The translations under genes were made by a program, and so were the position numbers. Positions 9,187-17,972 of a stretch of DNA of 64,000 nt are shown here, piece after piece (the stretch's first letter is position 1; each line of letters opens with the position of its first letter). The notes under the pieces are model-generated. The model was not told the origin of the DNA and searched no databases. It worked only from the letters and a program-made list of their open reading frames with translations. The stretch comes from AP-15 sp963737145 (GTDB lineage: Bacteria > Pseudomonadota > Alphaproteobacteria > ATCC43930 > CGMCC-115725), in contig CAVTRO010000001.1 of the NCBI GenBank assembly GCA_963737145.1, positions 558,001 to 622,000 on the forward strand. The letters run 5' to 3'.

Positions 9187-10103
9187 CGGTTATCGAGCCT
9201 GAGACGGCCTATCCGGCAGAAACGACTGCGCTGGCGGTCGAGCGCTCGCGGCCGTTGCTCGCACAGGCCGGACTGCGCAGATTTATCAGGCGTTCGCCCC
9301 TGTCGGCCTTCTGGGGGTGCGTCGCGGCGGCGATTATCCTGATGGCGCTGGCGGCGCCCCTTTTGGCCCCGTATGAGCCGTTGAAGTCGGACTTCCGGGC
9401 AATGTCCAAACCGCCGACCGAGCGCCATATTTTCGGCACGGACCAGATCGGCCGGGATGTATTGAGCCGGGTCATCTATGGCAGCCGCGCCTCGTTGGCC
9501 GTCGCGTTCGGGGCCGTGCTGTTCGGGACGACCCTCGGTGCCCTGTGGGGGCTGGCCAGCGGCTATTTTGGCGGGCGCTTCGATATTTTCAGTCAGCGCA
9601 TCATCGAGTTTCTTCAGTCCTTCCCGGATCTGATCCTGGCAATGGCCATCGCGATGGCGCTCGGCGCCGGCTTCGCAACCGTTATCGTCGCGATCGCGAT
9701 CACTCGCATCCCGTTTGGCGGGCGGGTGATCCGAGCGGTGGTGCTGTCGTTGAAGGAGTTGTCGTATGTCGAGGCGGCGCGCGGTCTCGGCGCGTCGCAC
9801 CTGCGCATCATGGCGCGGCATATCCTGCCGCAATGCGTGGCGCCCTACCTGATCCTCGCCACGACCCATCTCGGCGTCGCAATCATCATCGAGGCGGCGC
9901 TCGGCTTTCTCGGCGTCGGCATTCCGCCGCCGACCCCGACCTGGGGCAACATGCTGGCGGATTCGCTGAACGCCGGCCTCGTCCCACCGTGGTGGCTCGT
10001 GCTGTTTCCGGGCCTCGCGATCACGATCACGGTGCTCGCCTTCAATCTCCTCGGCGACGGCATCCGCGATATGCTCGACCCAAGGCTGCGCAGCGCCGTG
10101 TGA
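9183..10103 (+). CDS. ABC transporter permease, DppC/OppC type
   Basis: 306 residues starting in an ATGA overlap with the DppB-type gene. A long cytoplasmic N-terminus (about 1-40) precedes the first helix. The family blocks are visible: HIFGTDQIGRDVLSRVIYGSRASL (about 80-103), the coupling loop SYVEAARGLGASHLRIMARHILPQ (about 197-220) and the closing EAALGFLGVGIPPPTPTWGNML. It pairs with the preceding permease to form the membrane channel. It converges with the VOC gene, four bases away. The pair differs in sequence from the permeases at 48-50 kb, so it is not a recent copy of that operon. Confidence 0.9.
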   Translation: MTVIEPETAYPAETTALAVERSRPLLAQAGLRRFIRRSPLSAFWGCVAAAIILMALAAPLLAPYEPLKSDFRAMSKPPTERHIFGTDQIGRDVLSRVIYGSRASLAVAFGAVLFGTTLGALWGLASGYFGGRFDIFSQRIIEFLQSFPDLILAMAIAMALGAGFATVIVAIAITRIPFGGRVIRAVVLSLKELSYVEAARGLGASHLRIMARHILPQCVAPYLILATTHLGVAIIIEAALGFLGVGIPPPTPTWGNMLADSLNAGLVPPWWLVLFPGLAITITVLAFNLLGDGIRDMLDPRLRSAV

Positions 10104-10107
10104 ACGA

Positions 10108-11031
10108 TCAACCCGCCTCGACCAACTCCAGCGCTTCGCCGCTCGGGCCTTCGATCATGACGGCTCGGGTATCGCCGAGCGTGTAGGGTTCCTCGAGGAA
10201 GACGACGCCTTCGCCGCGCAATTTGTCGATCCAGGCCTCGAGATCGGTGACGCTCAACGCGATGTGATCCTGTAATTGGCCGCGCGAGCCGGCGAGCGGC
10301 CTCTCGCCCTGGTTGGCGTACCAGATCAGCGCCACATCGCCGAACTCGACGCCCGCACGGGGCGAGCGGAACATTCCTTCGCGGTTGAGCGCGGGCCAGG
10401 TGCGGTCAGCGCCGCGCGGCACCTTGCAGTCGGCCTCGGTCACCGGCGCACCGCCCCAGCCGGCCCGCGGCGGCGCGTTAAGATGCTTCTGATACCACAG
10501 CTGCGCGCACAGCGGGTCTTCCTGATAGAGGTGGACGTGGTTGAAGCGCTCGGCCGGGTGGTCGCCGGCGTACTCGACGAGCGCGTCGTCCGGGCCCTTC
10601 ATATAGGCGAAACCTCCGCCGCCGGCTGGCCCGAGGCCCTTCTGCCTCGCCTCGGCGATCTGCGCCTTGGTCAGACCCAGCACGCCGCCCTGGCCCGGCC
10701 AGGTGTCGCTGCTGATCAACACCGAGCCGCCTTCCTCGGCCGTGTAGAGCGGCAGCAGCTCGACCTCGGGCCGGCTCTTGTAGGTTTCAAGACAGCCCCG
10801 CGAGTTGGTGACGTGCCACCCAAAGTGCCAGATCGCGCTTTGCGGCTCGCTTATCGGCGGCCGGTCGACCTTGTCGAACAGTACCATGACGTCGTTCGGC
10901 GATTTGAGCGCTGCAAAGCCGCCCCAATTCCCCTTCTCGGTGCTCGGAAACTGCCGCGTATAGAAAGCGATCGCGGCATCCGGATCGGTCGAGTTCAGGT
11001 GCAGGTGATGAAATTTCGGGGTCGGCAGCAT
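10108..11031 (-). CDS. VOC family protein (glyoxalase/dioxygenase fold)
   Basis: 307 residues with two vicinal-oxygen-chelate modules. The first begins FHHLHLNSTDPDAAIAFYTRQFP (about 7-29), the usual start of the fold with a metal-ligand histidine; the second begins FNHVHLYQEDPLCAQLWYQKHL (about 158-179). The final strand ends with IEGPSGEALELVEAG, where a glutamate metal ligand is expected. Members include glyoxalase I, extradiol dioxygenases and resistance proteins. The duplicated-domain length fits an extradiol-type enzyme, but the substrate is not predictable. It is divergent from the next gene with about 77 bases between the starts. Confidence 0.82.
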   Translation of the reverse strand: MLPTPKFHHLHLNSTDPDAAIAFYTRQFPSTEKGNWGGFAALKSPNDVMVLFDKVDRPPISEPQSAIWHFGWHVTNSRGCLETYKSRPEVELLPLYTAEEGGSVLISSDTWPGQGGVLGLTKAQIAEARQKGLGPAGGGGFAYMKGPDDALVEYAGDHPAERFNHVHLYQEDPLCAQLWYQKHLNAPPRAGWGGAPVTEADCKVPRGADRTWPALNREGMFRSPRAGVEFGDVALIWYANQGERPLAGSRGQLQDHIALSVTDLEAWIDKLRGEGVVFLEEPYTLGDTRAVMIEGPSGEALELVEAG

Positions 11032-11108
11032 GTCGGCGCTTCCTTGGAACGGATTTGGGCTACTATGCGCCGAACACCGGTGAAATCAATCAGGCTTGGG
11101 GAGACATC

Positions 11109-13349
11109 ATGAGCGCCGGGAAAGCCGTTTTCACATCAGTATTGGCCTTGGCGATGTTTGCGGGTGGGGCAGGCGCTCAGCAGAGCCCCGGCCCGGCGGT
11201 TGCCATCGACGATGACGATATCGGCGGGGTCGTCACCAGCCGGTTCGGGCCCGAAGCCGGCGTGTGGGTCATCGCCCAGACCACCGAGCTCGGCACGCGG
11301 TTCGCCAAGATCGCGGTCACCGACGAACGCGGGCGTTACGTCGTGCCGGACCTGCCAAAGGCGCATTACCAGGTTTGGGTGCGCGGCTACGGTCTCGTCG
11401 ACTCGCCGAAAGTCGCGGCCGAGCCCGGCAAAATCCTTGACCTGACCGCCGAAACTGCGCCGAACCTCGCCGCGGCGGCGCAGTATTATCCGGCGATCTA
11501 CTGGGCCTCGATGATCAAATTCCCCGACCAGAGCCGCTTCCCCGGCACCGGCGACAAAGGCAACGGCATTCCGGAAAATTTCAAGACGCCGCAGCAATGG
11601 CTTAATTTCATCAAGACCAATGGCTGCGGCAACTGCCACCAGATCGGCAATTACGCGACGCGGTACCTGTCGCCGAAACTTGGAAAATTCGAGTTGTCGC
11701 AGGACGCGTGGTCGTATCGGCTGTCGGTCGGACCGGCCGGGCACGACATGGTGAACTTCATCACGCAGCTGATGACGCCGGAGGGCGGCCATCTGAAGGC
11801 CCTCGCCGACTGGACCGACCGCATCCAGGCGGGCGAATTGCCGAGCCGCAGCCCGCCGCGGCCGGTCGGCGTCGAGCGCAACATCGTCGTGACAGTGCGC
11901 GACTGGCTCGACCCCAAGCACTATCTGCACGATTTGACGGCGACCGACCGGCGCAACCCGACGGTCAACGCCTATGGCCCGATCTACGGCGACACCGAGC
12001 TCAGCAGCAATGCGCAGCCGGTGCTCGACCCGGTGCACAACACAAAGACGACGATCCAGCCGCCCTTCCGCCCCGATACGCCCAGTTCGGCGCTCGCCAA
12101 TCAGGTCGTCAACCCGTCACCCTATTGGGGCATGGAGCAGACCTGGGACAGCAAGGTGAATGCGCACACCTCGGCGATGGACCAGGACGGGCGCGTCTAT
12201 TGGACCGCGCAGAACCGCGCGCCCAGCGATATCCCGGATTATTGCAAGAAGGGATCGCCGTTGCGCTCGGCGCAGCTCTACCCGCTCGACGTGCCGCATG
12301 AGGGCTTCTTCCAGAACTCACGGCAGGTCACGGTCTATGATCCGAAAAATAAGAAGTTCACGACGATCGACACCTGCTTCGGCACACATCACCTGAATTT
12401 CGCCGAGGACGCCGACAACACGCTGTGGCTTAGCAACAATACCGGGATCGGCGGAGCCCCCGTGCCGGAGCTGGCGGTCGTCGGCTGGATCAACACCAAA
12501 AAGTTCTGGGAGACGGGTGATGCGGCGGCCTCGCAGGGCTGGACGCCACTGATCGTCGATACCGTCGGCAGCGGCAAGCGCACCGCGAGCTGGACCGAGC
12601 CGGGACAGCCGATCGATCCCACGAAGGACACCCGCATCCCGTTCGGCATATACGCGATCGCGTGGTCGCCGGCCGACGGCTCGATCTGGGGCTCCAGCCT
12701 GGCCCATCCCGGCTATATCATCCGCGTGGCGCCGGGTACGAACCCGCCCGATACGGCATTGGCCGAGATCTACAAAATCCCGCTGCCCGGCTACGGCATC
12801 CGCGGCATGGATATCGACCGCAACGGCGTCGCATGGCTGCCGCTCGACAGCGGCCACATCGCCAGCTTTGATCGGCGCAAATGCCAGGGGCCACTCAATG
12901 GGCCGGGTGCCGAAAAGGGCGATAAATGCCCCGAGGGCTTTGCGTTCTACGCCTTGCCGGGACCGGGCTTTCAAGGTGATCCGGGGGCCGAGGAGAACCC
13001 GTATTATATGTGGGTCGACCAGCACAACATTTTGGGGCTCGGCGCCAATGTGCCGTTCGAAACCGGCAACCAGTCGGATTCATTGCACGCGCTGGTCGGC
13101 GGCCAGATCATCGAGTTGCGGGTGCCCTATCCGATGGGCTTTTTCGCCAAGGGCCTCGAAGGCCGCATCGACGACCCGAACGCCGGCTGGAAGGGCCGCG
13201 AATTATGGGTAACTTCGGGCAACCGCACGCCGTTCCACATCGAAGGCATCGACGCCCCGTCCCCCGGCGCGCCAGGCGCAACACCCGAGACATTGTCGAG
13301 CCCGCTCGTCGTCGAATTCCAGCTCCGCCCCGACCCGCTGGCGCATTGA
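11109..13349 (+). CDS. secreted protein with regulatory-like domain, CxxCH haem motif and propeller-like region
   Basis: 746 residues from the ATG at 11109, chosen for the GGGGAGA ribosome site before it and for the signal peptide it creates (VFTSVLALAMFAGGAGAQQ, about 7-25). Residues about 38-115 look like a carboxypeptidase-regulatory-like beta sandwich (VWVIAQTTE, ITDERGRYVVPDLP pattern). At about 175-184 there is GCGNCHQIGN, a classical CxxCH cytochrome c haem-binding motif. The C-terminal half (about 330-740) has repeats like IAWSPADGSIWGSS and GMDIDRNGVAWLPLDSGHIASF, resembling the blades of streptogramin-lyase-like propellers. The combination suggests a periplasmic haem oxidoreductase or haem-attached sugar/alcohol enzyme; its reaction is unknown. 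It forms a single-gene unit. Confidence 0.72.
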   Translation: MSAGKAVFTSVLALAMFAGGAGAQQSPGPAVAIDDDDIGGVVTSRFGPEAGVWVIAQTTELGTRFAKIAVTDERGRYVVPDLPKAHYQVWVRGYGLVDSPKVAAEPGKILDLTAETAPNLAAAAQYYPAIYWASMIKFPDQSRFPGTGDKGNGIPENFKTPQQWLNFIKTNGCGNCHQIGNYATRYLSPKLGKFELSQDAWSYRLSVGPAGHDMVNFITQLMTPEGGHLKALADWTDRIQAGELPSRSPPRPVGVERNIVVTVRDWLDPKHYLHDLTATDRRNPTVNAYGPIYGDTELSSNAQPVLDPVHNTKTTIQPPFRPDTPSSALANQVVNPSPYWGMEQTWDSKVNAHTSAMDQDGRVYWTAQNRAPSDIPDYCKKGSPLRSAQLYPLDVPHEGFFQNSRQVTVYDPKNKKFTTIDTCFGTHHLNFAEDADNTLWLSNNTGIGGAPVPELAVVGWINTKKFWETGDAAASQGWTPLIVDTVGSGKRTASWTEPGQPIDPTKDTRIPFGIYAIAWSPADGSIWGSSLAHPGYIIRVAPGTNPPDTALAEIYKIPLPGYGIRGMDIDRNGVAWLPLDSGHIASFDRRKCQGPLNGPGAEKGDKCPEGFAFYALPGPGFQGDPGAEENPYYMWVDQHNILGLGANVPFETGNQSDSLHALVGGQIIELRVPYPMGFFAKGLEGRIDDPNAGWKGRELWVTSGNRTPFHIEGIDAPSPGAPGATPETLSSPLVVEFQLRPDPLAH

Positions 13350-13598
13350 ATTGACGTGGTACTTGCACCTAAGGCGCCCTAAGGGAAAATTCTTACTCGC
13401 GCGAATAACAGAGGGCACATCTGAGCGACGGCGGCGGGCTCGCGACCTCACGAATGTCATGGCTGAATCCACCTTCGACGGGGCGCCGAAGCTCCACGCC
13501 ATAAACTCCGCGCGGTTCTGTAGGGGAAGTTAGGGACTTGAGATCGCCTGGAACCGGTGATGTGCTAAGGTGTGGCCTGCTTTCGATTGGATGAACGC

Positions 13599-14705
13599 AT
13601 GCTCAAGGACGAGATCGATGCGGCCAAGCGTACCGTAAGCACCGATACTGTGCAGATCACAATAGGCGAAGTAGCTAACATGTATGCGAACGCCGAATTG
13701 AACATACTTCCGGACTTCCAACGGCTGTTCCGGTGGTCAGATGACCGCAAGTCTAATTTTGTGGAGTCAATTTTGATAGGTATCCCAATTCCTCCGGCAT
13801 TCGTCTATGAGAACGAGAATGGGACAAGGGAGCTTATAGACGGCCTCCAGCGGATATCGACGGTACTCGAATTCATGGGAGTGCTCAGAGATCCAGACAC
13901 GGGCAAAATGAGACGGTCAAAGCTACTTGGGACGAAATACCTGCCTTCGCTAAATAGCATAGTCTGGCAGGCGAAAGAGGACGGAGAGGAAACGCTCGAT
14001 AAGGCGCTTCAGTTGTTTTTTAGGCGGCACCGCATTGATTTTCAGATCCTAAAACATCCGAGTGATCCTAAGACGAAGTTCGATCTGTTTCAGCGCCTCA
14101 ACCGAGGAGGCGCTTATGCTAACGAGCAGGAGGTTCGCACTTGCTCGATGGTACTTGCAGACGCGGATTTCACGAATGCCTTACGGAGATTCGCACAACG
14201 CAAGGATTTTCAGAAAATCTTCAGAATATCGGCGGATCAGAAGCAGAATCAACAAGACCTCGAATACGTAGTCCGCCTAGTCGTTCATACTTACGAAGAA
14301 TTCCCGCGAGGCAGAGACGTGCAGGAGTTCCTAGATCAAGCCATCTTGAAAGTGATGAGTGAACGCGATCGCCACGACGTCCTGAGGCAAATCGGTTGGG
14401 CAGTGGAAACTCTACACCGTCTCTTCGGAGAGAAAGCATTGATTCCGCCGGAAGATCGGCCGGCCGGCATTGCCCCACGGTTTTCATTAAGAGCGCTCGA
14501 AGGCATTTGTGTCGGCGTAGCGCGCCACAAAGACGCGATACTGGCAACCGAAGACCCCGATGGATTCGTAAGGGGAAAGGTGGAGGGTTTCTGGCACCAG
14601 CCTGAAGTTGCAGAAATGAGTTCACCGGGGCTGCGGGGTAGCGTCAGGCTCCAGCGCAGTGTTGCATTTGGATCGCGGTGGTTCAATCCTAATGCCCGAC
14701 CTTGA
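13599..14705 (+). CDS. DUF262-domain protein of a DUF262-HEPN module
   Basis: 368 residues from the ATG at 13599 (a GTG nine codons earlier is possible). The N-terminal 130 residues are a DUF262/GmrS-like domain: LPDFQRLFRWSDDRKSNFVESI (about 38-59), GIPIPPAFVYE, and the signature DGLQR at 81-85 followed by IST. In the family this domain binds or hydrolyses nucleotide and senses modified or foreign DNA. The C-terminal DUF1524 HNH nuclease found in GmrSD-type enzymes is not seen; the rest is helical. The coding sequence is visibly richer in A and T and in codons such as AGA, ATA and CTA than the genes around it, a sign of transfer. The next gene starts 14 bases before this one ends. Confidence 0.85.
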   Translation: MLKDEIDAAKRTVSTDTVQITIGEVANMYANAELNILPDFQRLFRWSDDRKSNFVESILIGIPIPPAFVYENENGTRELIDGLQRISTVLEFMGVLRDPDTGKMRRSKLLGTKYLPSLNSIVWQAKEDGEETLDKALQLFFRRHRIDFQILKHPSDPKTKFDLFQRLNRGGAYANEQEVRTCSMVLADADFTNALRRFAQRKDFQKIFRISADQKQNQQDLEYVVRLVVHTYEEFPRGRDVQEFLDQAILKVMSERDRHDVLRQIGWAVETLHRLFGEKALIPPEDRPAGIAPRFSLRALEGICVGVARHKDAILATEDPDGFVRGKVEGFWHQPEVAEMSSPGLRGSVRLQRSVAFGSRWFNPNARP

Positions 14706-15321
14706 TCATTATTTTGACGAGATTGATGCCGCCCGCATTCGAAGAGCGAGAGAGCTATCGGAGATCAAGCGAAGGTTCAGCACTGACAGAGTGCCTGATC
14801 CTGCTGGAGTGAACTCAAAGGCCACGGTCGTTTTGACCTATACGAATTGGGAGGGTTTTTACAACGATTGCGTGCGCGCCTATATTCGCTTTCTTCGAGA
14901 CCGTGGCGGCAAGATCCGCGACACCCACTGGATGTTGCTCCTAGGGGCCTTCCATGCGGATTTCGAGTCTTTAAAAGCGAGGAGCCATTCGTACGATGCT
15001 AGGCGGCAATTCGTAGAAGATCTTCAAGTGCGGCTAGAGTGCGGCTTTGACTTTTTTGACGACACTGTCGTAGAGGCGCGATCGAACCTTAGCTTTGAAC
15101 GCCTCGCGGAAAACTTTTCCATTCTCGATATAGACCTCTCGTCCATGCAACGGTTTCGAATTCGAATAGACAAAGAGGTGGTTGGCTGGCGACACAGCGT
15201 TGCGCATGGTGATCCACCAGACCTGTCCGCGCTCGATATCGAAGATCACGTAGAGTTTACAGCTAACCTTCTAATCGTTTTGGCAGACGGTTTTCAGCAT
15301 GCTATGCTGGAAAGGATGTGA
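14692..15321 (+). CDS. HEPN-domain protein (MAE_28990/MAE_18760-like)
   Basis: 209 residues from the ATG at 14692, inside the end of the DUF262 gene, so translation is probably coupled. All-helical, with TNWEGFYNDCVRAYIRFL (about 51-68), the opening helix of the MAE_28990-like HEPN group, and RHSVAHGD (167-174), which gives the R-x4-H pair (R167, H172) used by HEPN ribonucleases. HEPN proteins in toxin-antitoxin and antiviral systems cleave RNA. Paired with a DUF262 partner that lacks its own nuclease domain, this protein is the likely effector. AT-rich codon use is shared with its partner. The family name is from memory of the pattern rather than a search. Confidence 0.78.
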   Translation: MPDLDHYFDEIDAARIRRARELSEIKRRFSTDRVPDPAGVNSKATVVLTYTNWEGFYNDCVRAYIRFLRDRGGKIRDTHWMLLLGAFHADFESLKARSHSYDARRQFVEDLQVRLECGFDFFDDTVVEARSNLSFERLAENFSILDIDLSSMQRFRIRIDKEVVGWRHSVAHGDPPDLSALDIEDHVEFTANLLIVLADGFQHAMLERM

Positions 15322-15493
15322 TTGTAAAATTTGCGATGAAGTCTTCTTAATACCTTGATAGCGATTAAAGGAAAAAACGCGCCAAGGCGTTATGTATTTG
15401 GTTTACCTGCGCCGGGCACGCCAAATGCCGTCGCATCGAAATGCAATCATGCCAAGCGCTCTCACACAATGCCCACGAAGGTCAGGATCCGGG

Positions 15494-15859
15494 TCAGCGC
15501 GGGCTTGGCGCTTCTTGCCGGGACAGCGTATCGCAGTGGTCGTTAAGGTCGCAAAACCGCAGAGTGTCCTTGTTCATCCACATAATCGCAAATCGCAGCG
15601 TTTTAGGTGAGCCAGGAGCTGAAGCAGTGAGCTCGAGGACGCCCTCGTCCGGAGTCGTTGGGCGCCATTGCCATTTGCCCGTGAGCTCGGCCGTCCCGGC
15701 ATCCTTGTACGAAAATCTTTCGTCGGAACCGAGTTCGAAAGTTATTACGCTTCCTCTCCAAGATCCAACGGGCGCCTGCGCTTTGTCCTGTGCGTTGGCC
15801 GATCCCGCAAGGCCAAACAGGCAGGTTCCCAACAAAAGGAGCTTTGGTAATCCGAGCAT
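15494..15859 (-). CDS. small secreted protein of unknown function
   Basis: 121 residues with a clean signal peptide (LPKLLLLGTCLFGLAGSANAQ, cleavage after about residue 23, AxA motif). The mature part is short and beta-rich: PVGSWRGSVITFELGSDERF, LTGKWQWRPTTPDEGVLEL and LRFAIMWMNKDTLRFCDLNDHC, a pattern often seen in small lipocalin-like or META-like periplasmic domains, but no family is recognised with confidence. Two cysteines near the C-terminus could form a disulfide. It lies 61 bases before another exported small protein on the same strand; the two may be cotranscribed. Confidence 0.6.
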   Translation of the reverse strand: MLGLPKLLLLGTCLFGLAGSANAQDKAQAPVGSWRGSVITFELGSDERFSYKDAGTAELTGKWQWRPTTPDEGVLELTASAPGSPKTLRFAIMWMNKDTLRFCDLNDHCDTLSRQEAPSPR

Positions 15860-15920
15860 TGACTCCTCGATCAGATTTTGACGAGCTGGTCAGACCAAAG
15901 CCGGATCGCGGCTTCGGCTC

Positions 15921-16379
15921 TCAAGCCAGTTTGTAGGCCTGGCGGGCCAGGAGCTTCCAGTTTCCGCCTTGCTTTTGCCAGACCTCGAGAGTGCCGATCC
16001 TGATGTTGGTGATTTTGCCGTCCAATTCGAATTCGGATTCATAGAGGTGTCGGGCGATCGCGGCGTCGCCGGCCACCTCGATCTTGAGGTCGGGGAAGGC
16101 CAGCGATTTGACGGTCGCCTTCCGGGTCATGACGCCGTTGATGAACTCGGCCTTGTTCTGGATCCTGCCATCGGAATGCCCGTAGCTCAATTGCTCGGCG
16201 GTCAGCCGCTCCAATTGGGCTTTATCCGCCTTGAGCAACGCCTCGCGCAGCGCCTCGACATTCTGCTTGACCGCCGTTTCGTCGCCGGCTTCGGCATGGG
16301 CCGGAGAGCCCGACAAAAGGTGCGCCGTGCCGATCGCGAGCACCCCCGCGGCCGCCAAATTGCGACGGGTCAACTGCAT
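15921..16379 (-). CDS. exported NTF2-like protein (DUF4440 type)
   Basis: 152 residues. A twin-arginine-like signal is present (LTRRNLAAAGVLAIGTAHLL, then SPAHAEA). The mature part is an NTF2/SnoaL-like cone: helix VKQNVEALREALLKADKAQLERLTAEQLSYGHSDGRI (about 37-75), then strands ending in IGTLEVWQKQGGNWKLLARQAYKL, the standard end of nuclear transport factor 2-like domains. Such proteins are small ligand-binding or isomerase-like domains in the periplasm; the role here is unknown. A GGAGGAAAG-like ribosome site precedes the start. Confidence 0.75.
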   Translation of the reverse strand: MQLTRRNLAAAGVLAIGTAHLLSGSPAHAEAGDETAVKQNVEALREALLKADKAQLERLTAEQLSYGHSDGRIQNKAEFINGVMTRKATVKSLAFPDLKIEVAGDAAIARHLYESEFELDGKITNIRIGTLEVWQKQGGNWKLLARQAYKLA

Positions 16380-16722
16380 TCTTTCCTCCCTCGTTTCCGT
16401 GGTCCCAAAATATCCTAATTCATCGCAGCGTAGTCCCGCTCTGCCGCCGTGTCGAACGGAACTAAATTCCGGCCATCCCGAAAATTGCCCAAATCGAGTG
16501 GTATTGACGGGAACGCACCATGAGGCAGGGATTTGGTCTCGCGTGTGATTGGCAGGCGGAGTATCGGCAGGGTTGGTGCGCTTCGGGCAAGCTCACCGCT
16601 GTTATTTCGCTGCATTTATCAGCGAAATCAGCAGGCGCTGTACGAAATTGCAATTTATCGGCTCAGTGACGGCCACGCCTCGTTTTGACGTATAACTGCG
16701 CCGGTCCGCGGAACGAGGTGGT
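16380..16722. other. intergenic region upstream of argG
   Basis: 343 bases between divergent genes, with several short open frames on both strands but none with a credible ribosome site or protein pattern. It probably holds the promoters of argG and of the exported NTF2-like gene. No hairpin or riboswitch-like structure was recognised by eye. Confidence 0.4.
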
Positions 16723-17928
16723 ATGATGCGCGAAAGCGTGAAGAAGGTGGTGCTAGCCTATTCGGGGGGGCTCGACACGTCGGTGATCCTGCGGTGGCTG
16801 CAGGAGACCTATCGCTGCGAGGTCGTCACCTTCACCGCCGATCTGGGCCAGGGGGAGGAACTCGAGCCGGCGCGCCGCAAGGCCGAGATGCTCGGCGTGC
16901 AAGAGATCTTCATCGATGATCTGCGCGAGGAGTTCGTCCGAGATTTCGTGTTTCCGATGTTTCGCGCCAACGCGCTCTACGAGGGCGCCTATCTTCTCGG
17001 CACCTCGATTGCGAGGCCGCTGATCGCCAAACGGCAGATCGAGATCGCTCGCCAGACCGGGGCCGATGCCGTCGCCCACGGCGCGACCGGCAAGGGCAAC
17101 GACCAGGTCCGTTTCGAGCTCAGCTATTATGCCCTCGATCCCGGCATCAAGGTCATCGCACCGTGGCGCGAATGGGAGCTGACCTCGCGCACCCGGCTTC
17201 TCGAATACGCCGAACAGCATCAGATCCCGATTGCCAAGGACAAGCGCGGCGAGGCCCCGTTTTCCGTTGACGCCAATCTGCTGCACATTTCCGCCGAGGG
17301 CAAAGTGCTCGAAGATCCGTGGGTCGAGCCGGATGAGTTCGTCTTCAGCCGCACCATCGCCCCGGAGACGGCGCCCGATAAGCCCGAATATGTCGAGATC
17401 GCGTTCGAGCGCGGCGACCCGATCGCGGTGAATGGAGAGCAACTCACCCCCGCAGCGCTGCTTCAGCACTTGAACGAGTTCGGCGGAAGGCACGGGGTCG
17501 GGCGGCTCGATCTCGTCGAAAACCGCTTCGTCGGCATGAAATCGCGGGGGGTCTACGAGACGCCTGGCGGGACGATCCTGCAAGCCGCTCATCGCGGGAT
17601 AGAGAGCCTGACCCTCGACCGCGGCGCGGCGCATCTGAAGGACGAGCTGATGCCGCGCTATGCCGAGCTCATCTACAATGGGTTCTGGTTCTCCCCGGAA
17701 CGCGAGATGCTGCAGGCGCTGATCGACAAGAGCCAGGAGAATGTGGAGGGCGTTGTGCGACTAAAGCTCTACAAGGGTTCGGCGCGCGTCGTCGGCAGAA
17801 AGTCGCAGAGAAGCCTCTACAGCCTCCCCCACGTCACCTTCGAGGAGGATGCCGTCTACGACCAGCGCGACGCCGAGGGGTTCATCAAACTCAACGCGCT
17901 GCGCCTGCGCCTCGCCTCACGCCGGTGA
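16723..17928 (+). CDS. argG: argininosuccinate synthase
   Basis: 401 residues, the usual length. It joins citrulline and aspartate with ATP to give argininosuccinate, the penultimate step of arginine synthesis. The ATP pyrophosphatase loop AYSGGLDTSVIL is at about 11-22, followed by family blocks VVTFTADLGQGEE (34-46), AHGATGKGNDQVRFE (about 113-127) and the citrulline/aspartate-binding segments up to SQRSLYS near the end. The ATG at 16723 (or the adjacent one at 16726) follows a GAGGTGG ribosome site. It stands as a single gene and converges with zapE. Confidence 0.97.
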   Translation: MMRESVKKVVLAYSGGLDTSVILRWLQETYRCEVVTFTADLGQGEELEPARRKAEMLGVQEIFIDDLREEFVRDFVFPMFRANALYEGAYLLGTSIARPLIAKRQIEIARQTGADAVAHGATGKGNDQVRFELSYYALDPGIKVIAPWREWELTSRTRLLEYAEQHQIPIAKDKRGEAPFSVDANLLHISAEGKVLEDPWVEPDEFVFSRTIAPETAPDKPEYVEIAFERGDPIAVNGEQLTPAALLQHLNEFGGRHGVGRLDLVENRFVGMKSRGVYETPGGTILQAAHRGIESLTLDRGAAHLKDELMPRYAELIYNGFWFSPEREMLQALIDKSQENVEGVVRLKLYKGSARVVGRKSQRSLYSLPHVTFEEDAVYDQRDAEGFIKLNALRLRLASRR

Positions 17929-17972
17929 CTGCCGCGGCCCCGACCATTCCCTTCGCCGCAGGCAGGGGAGAG

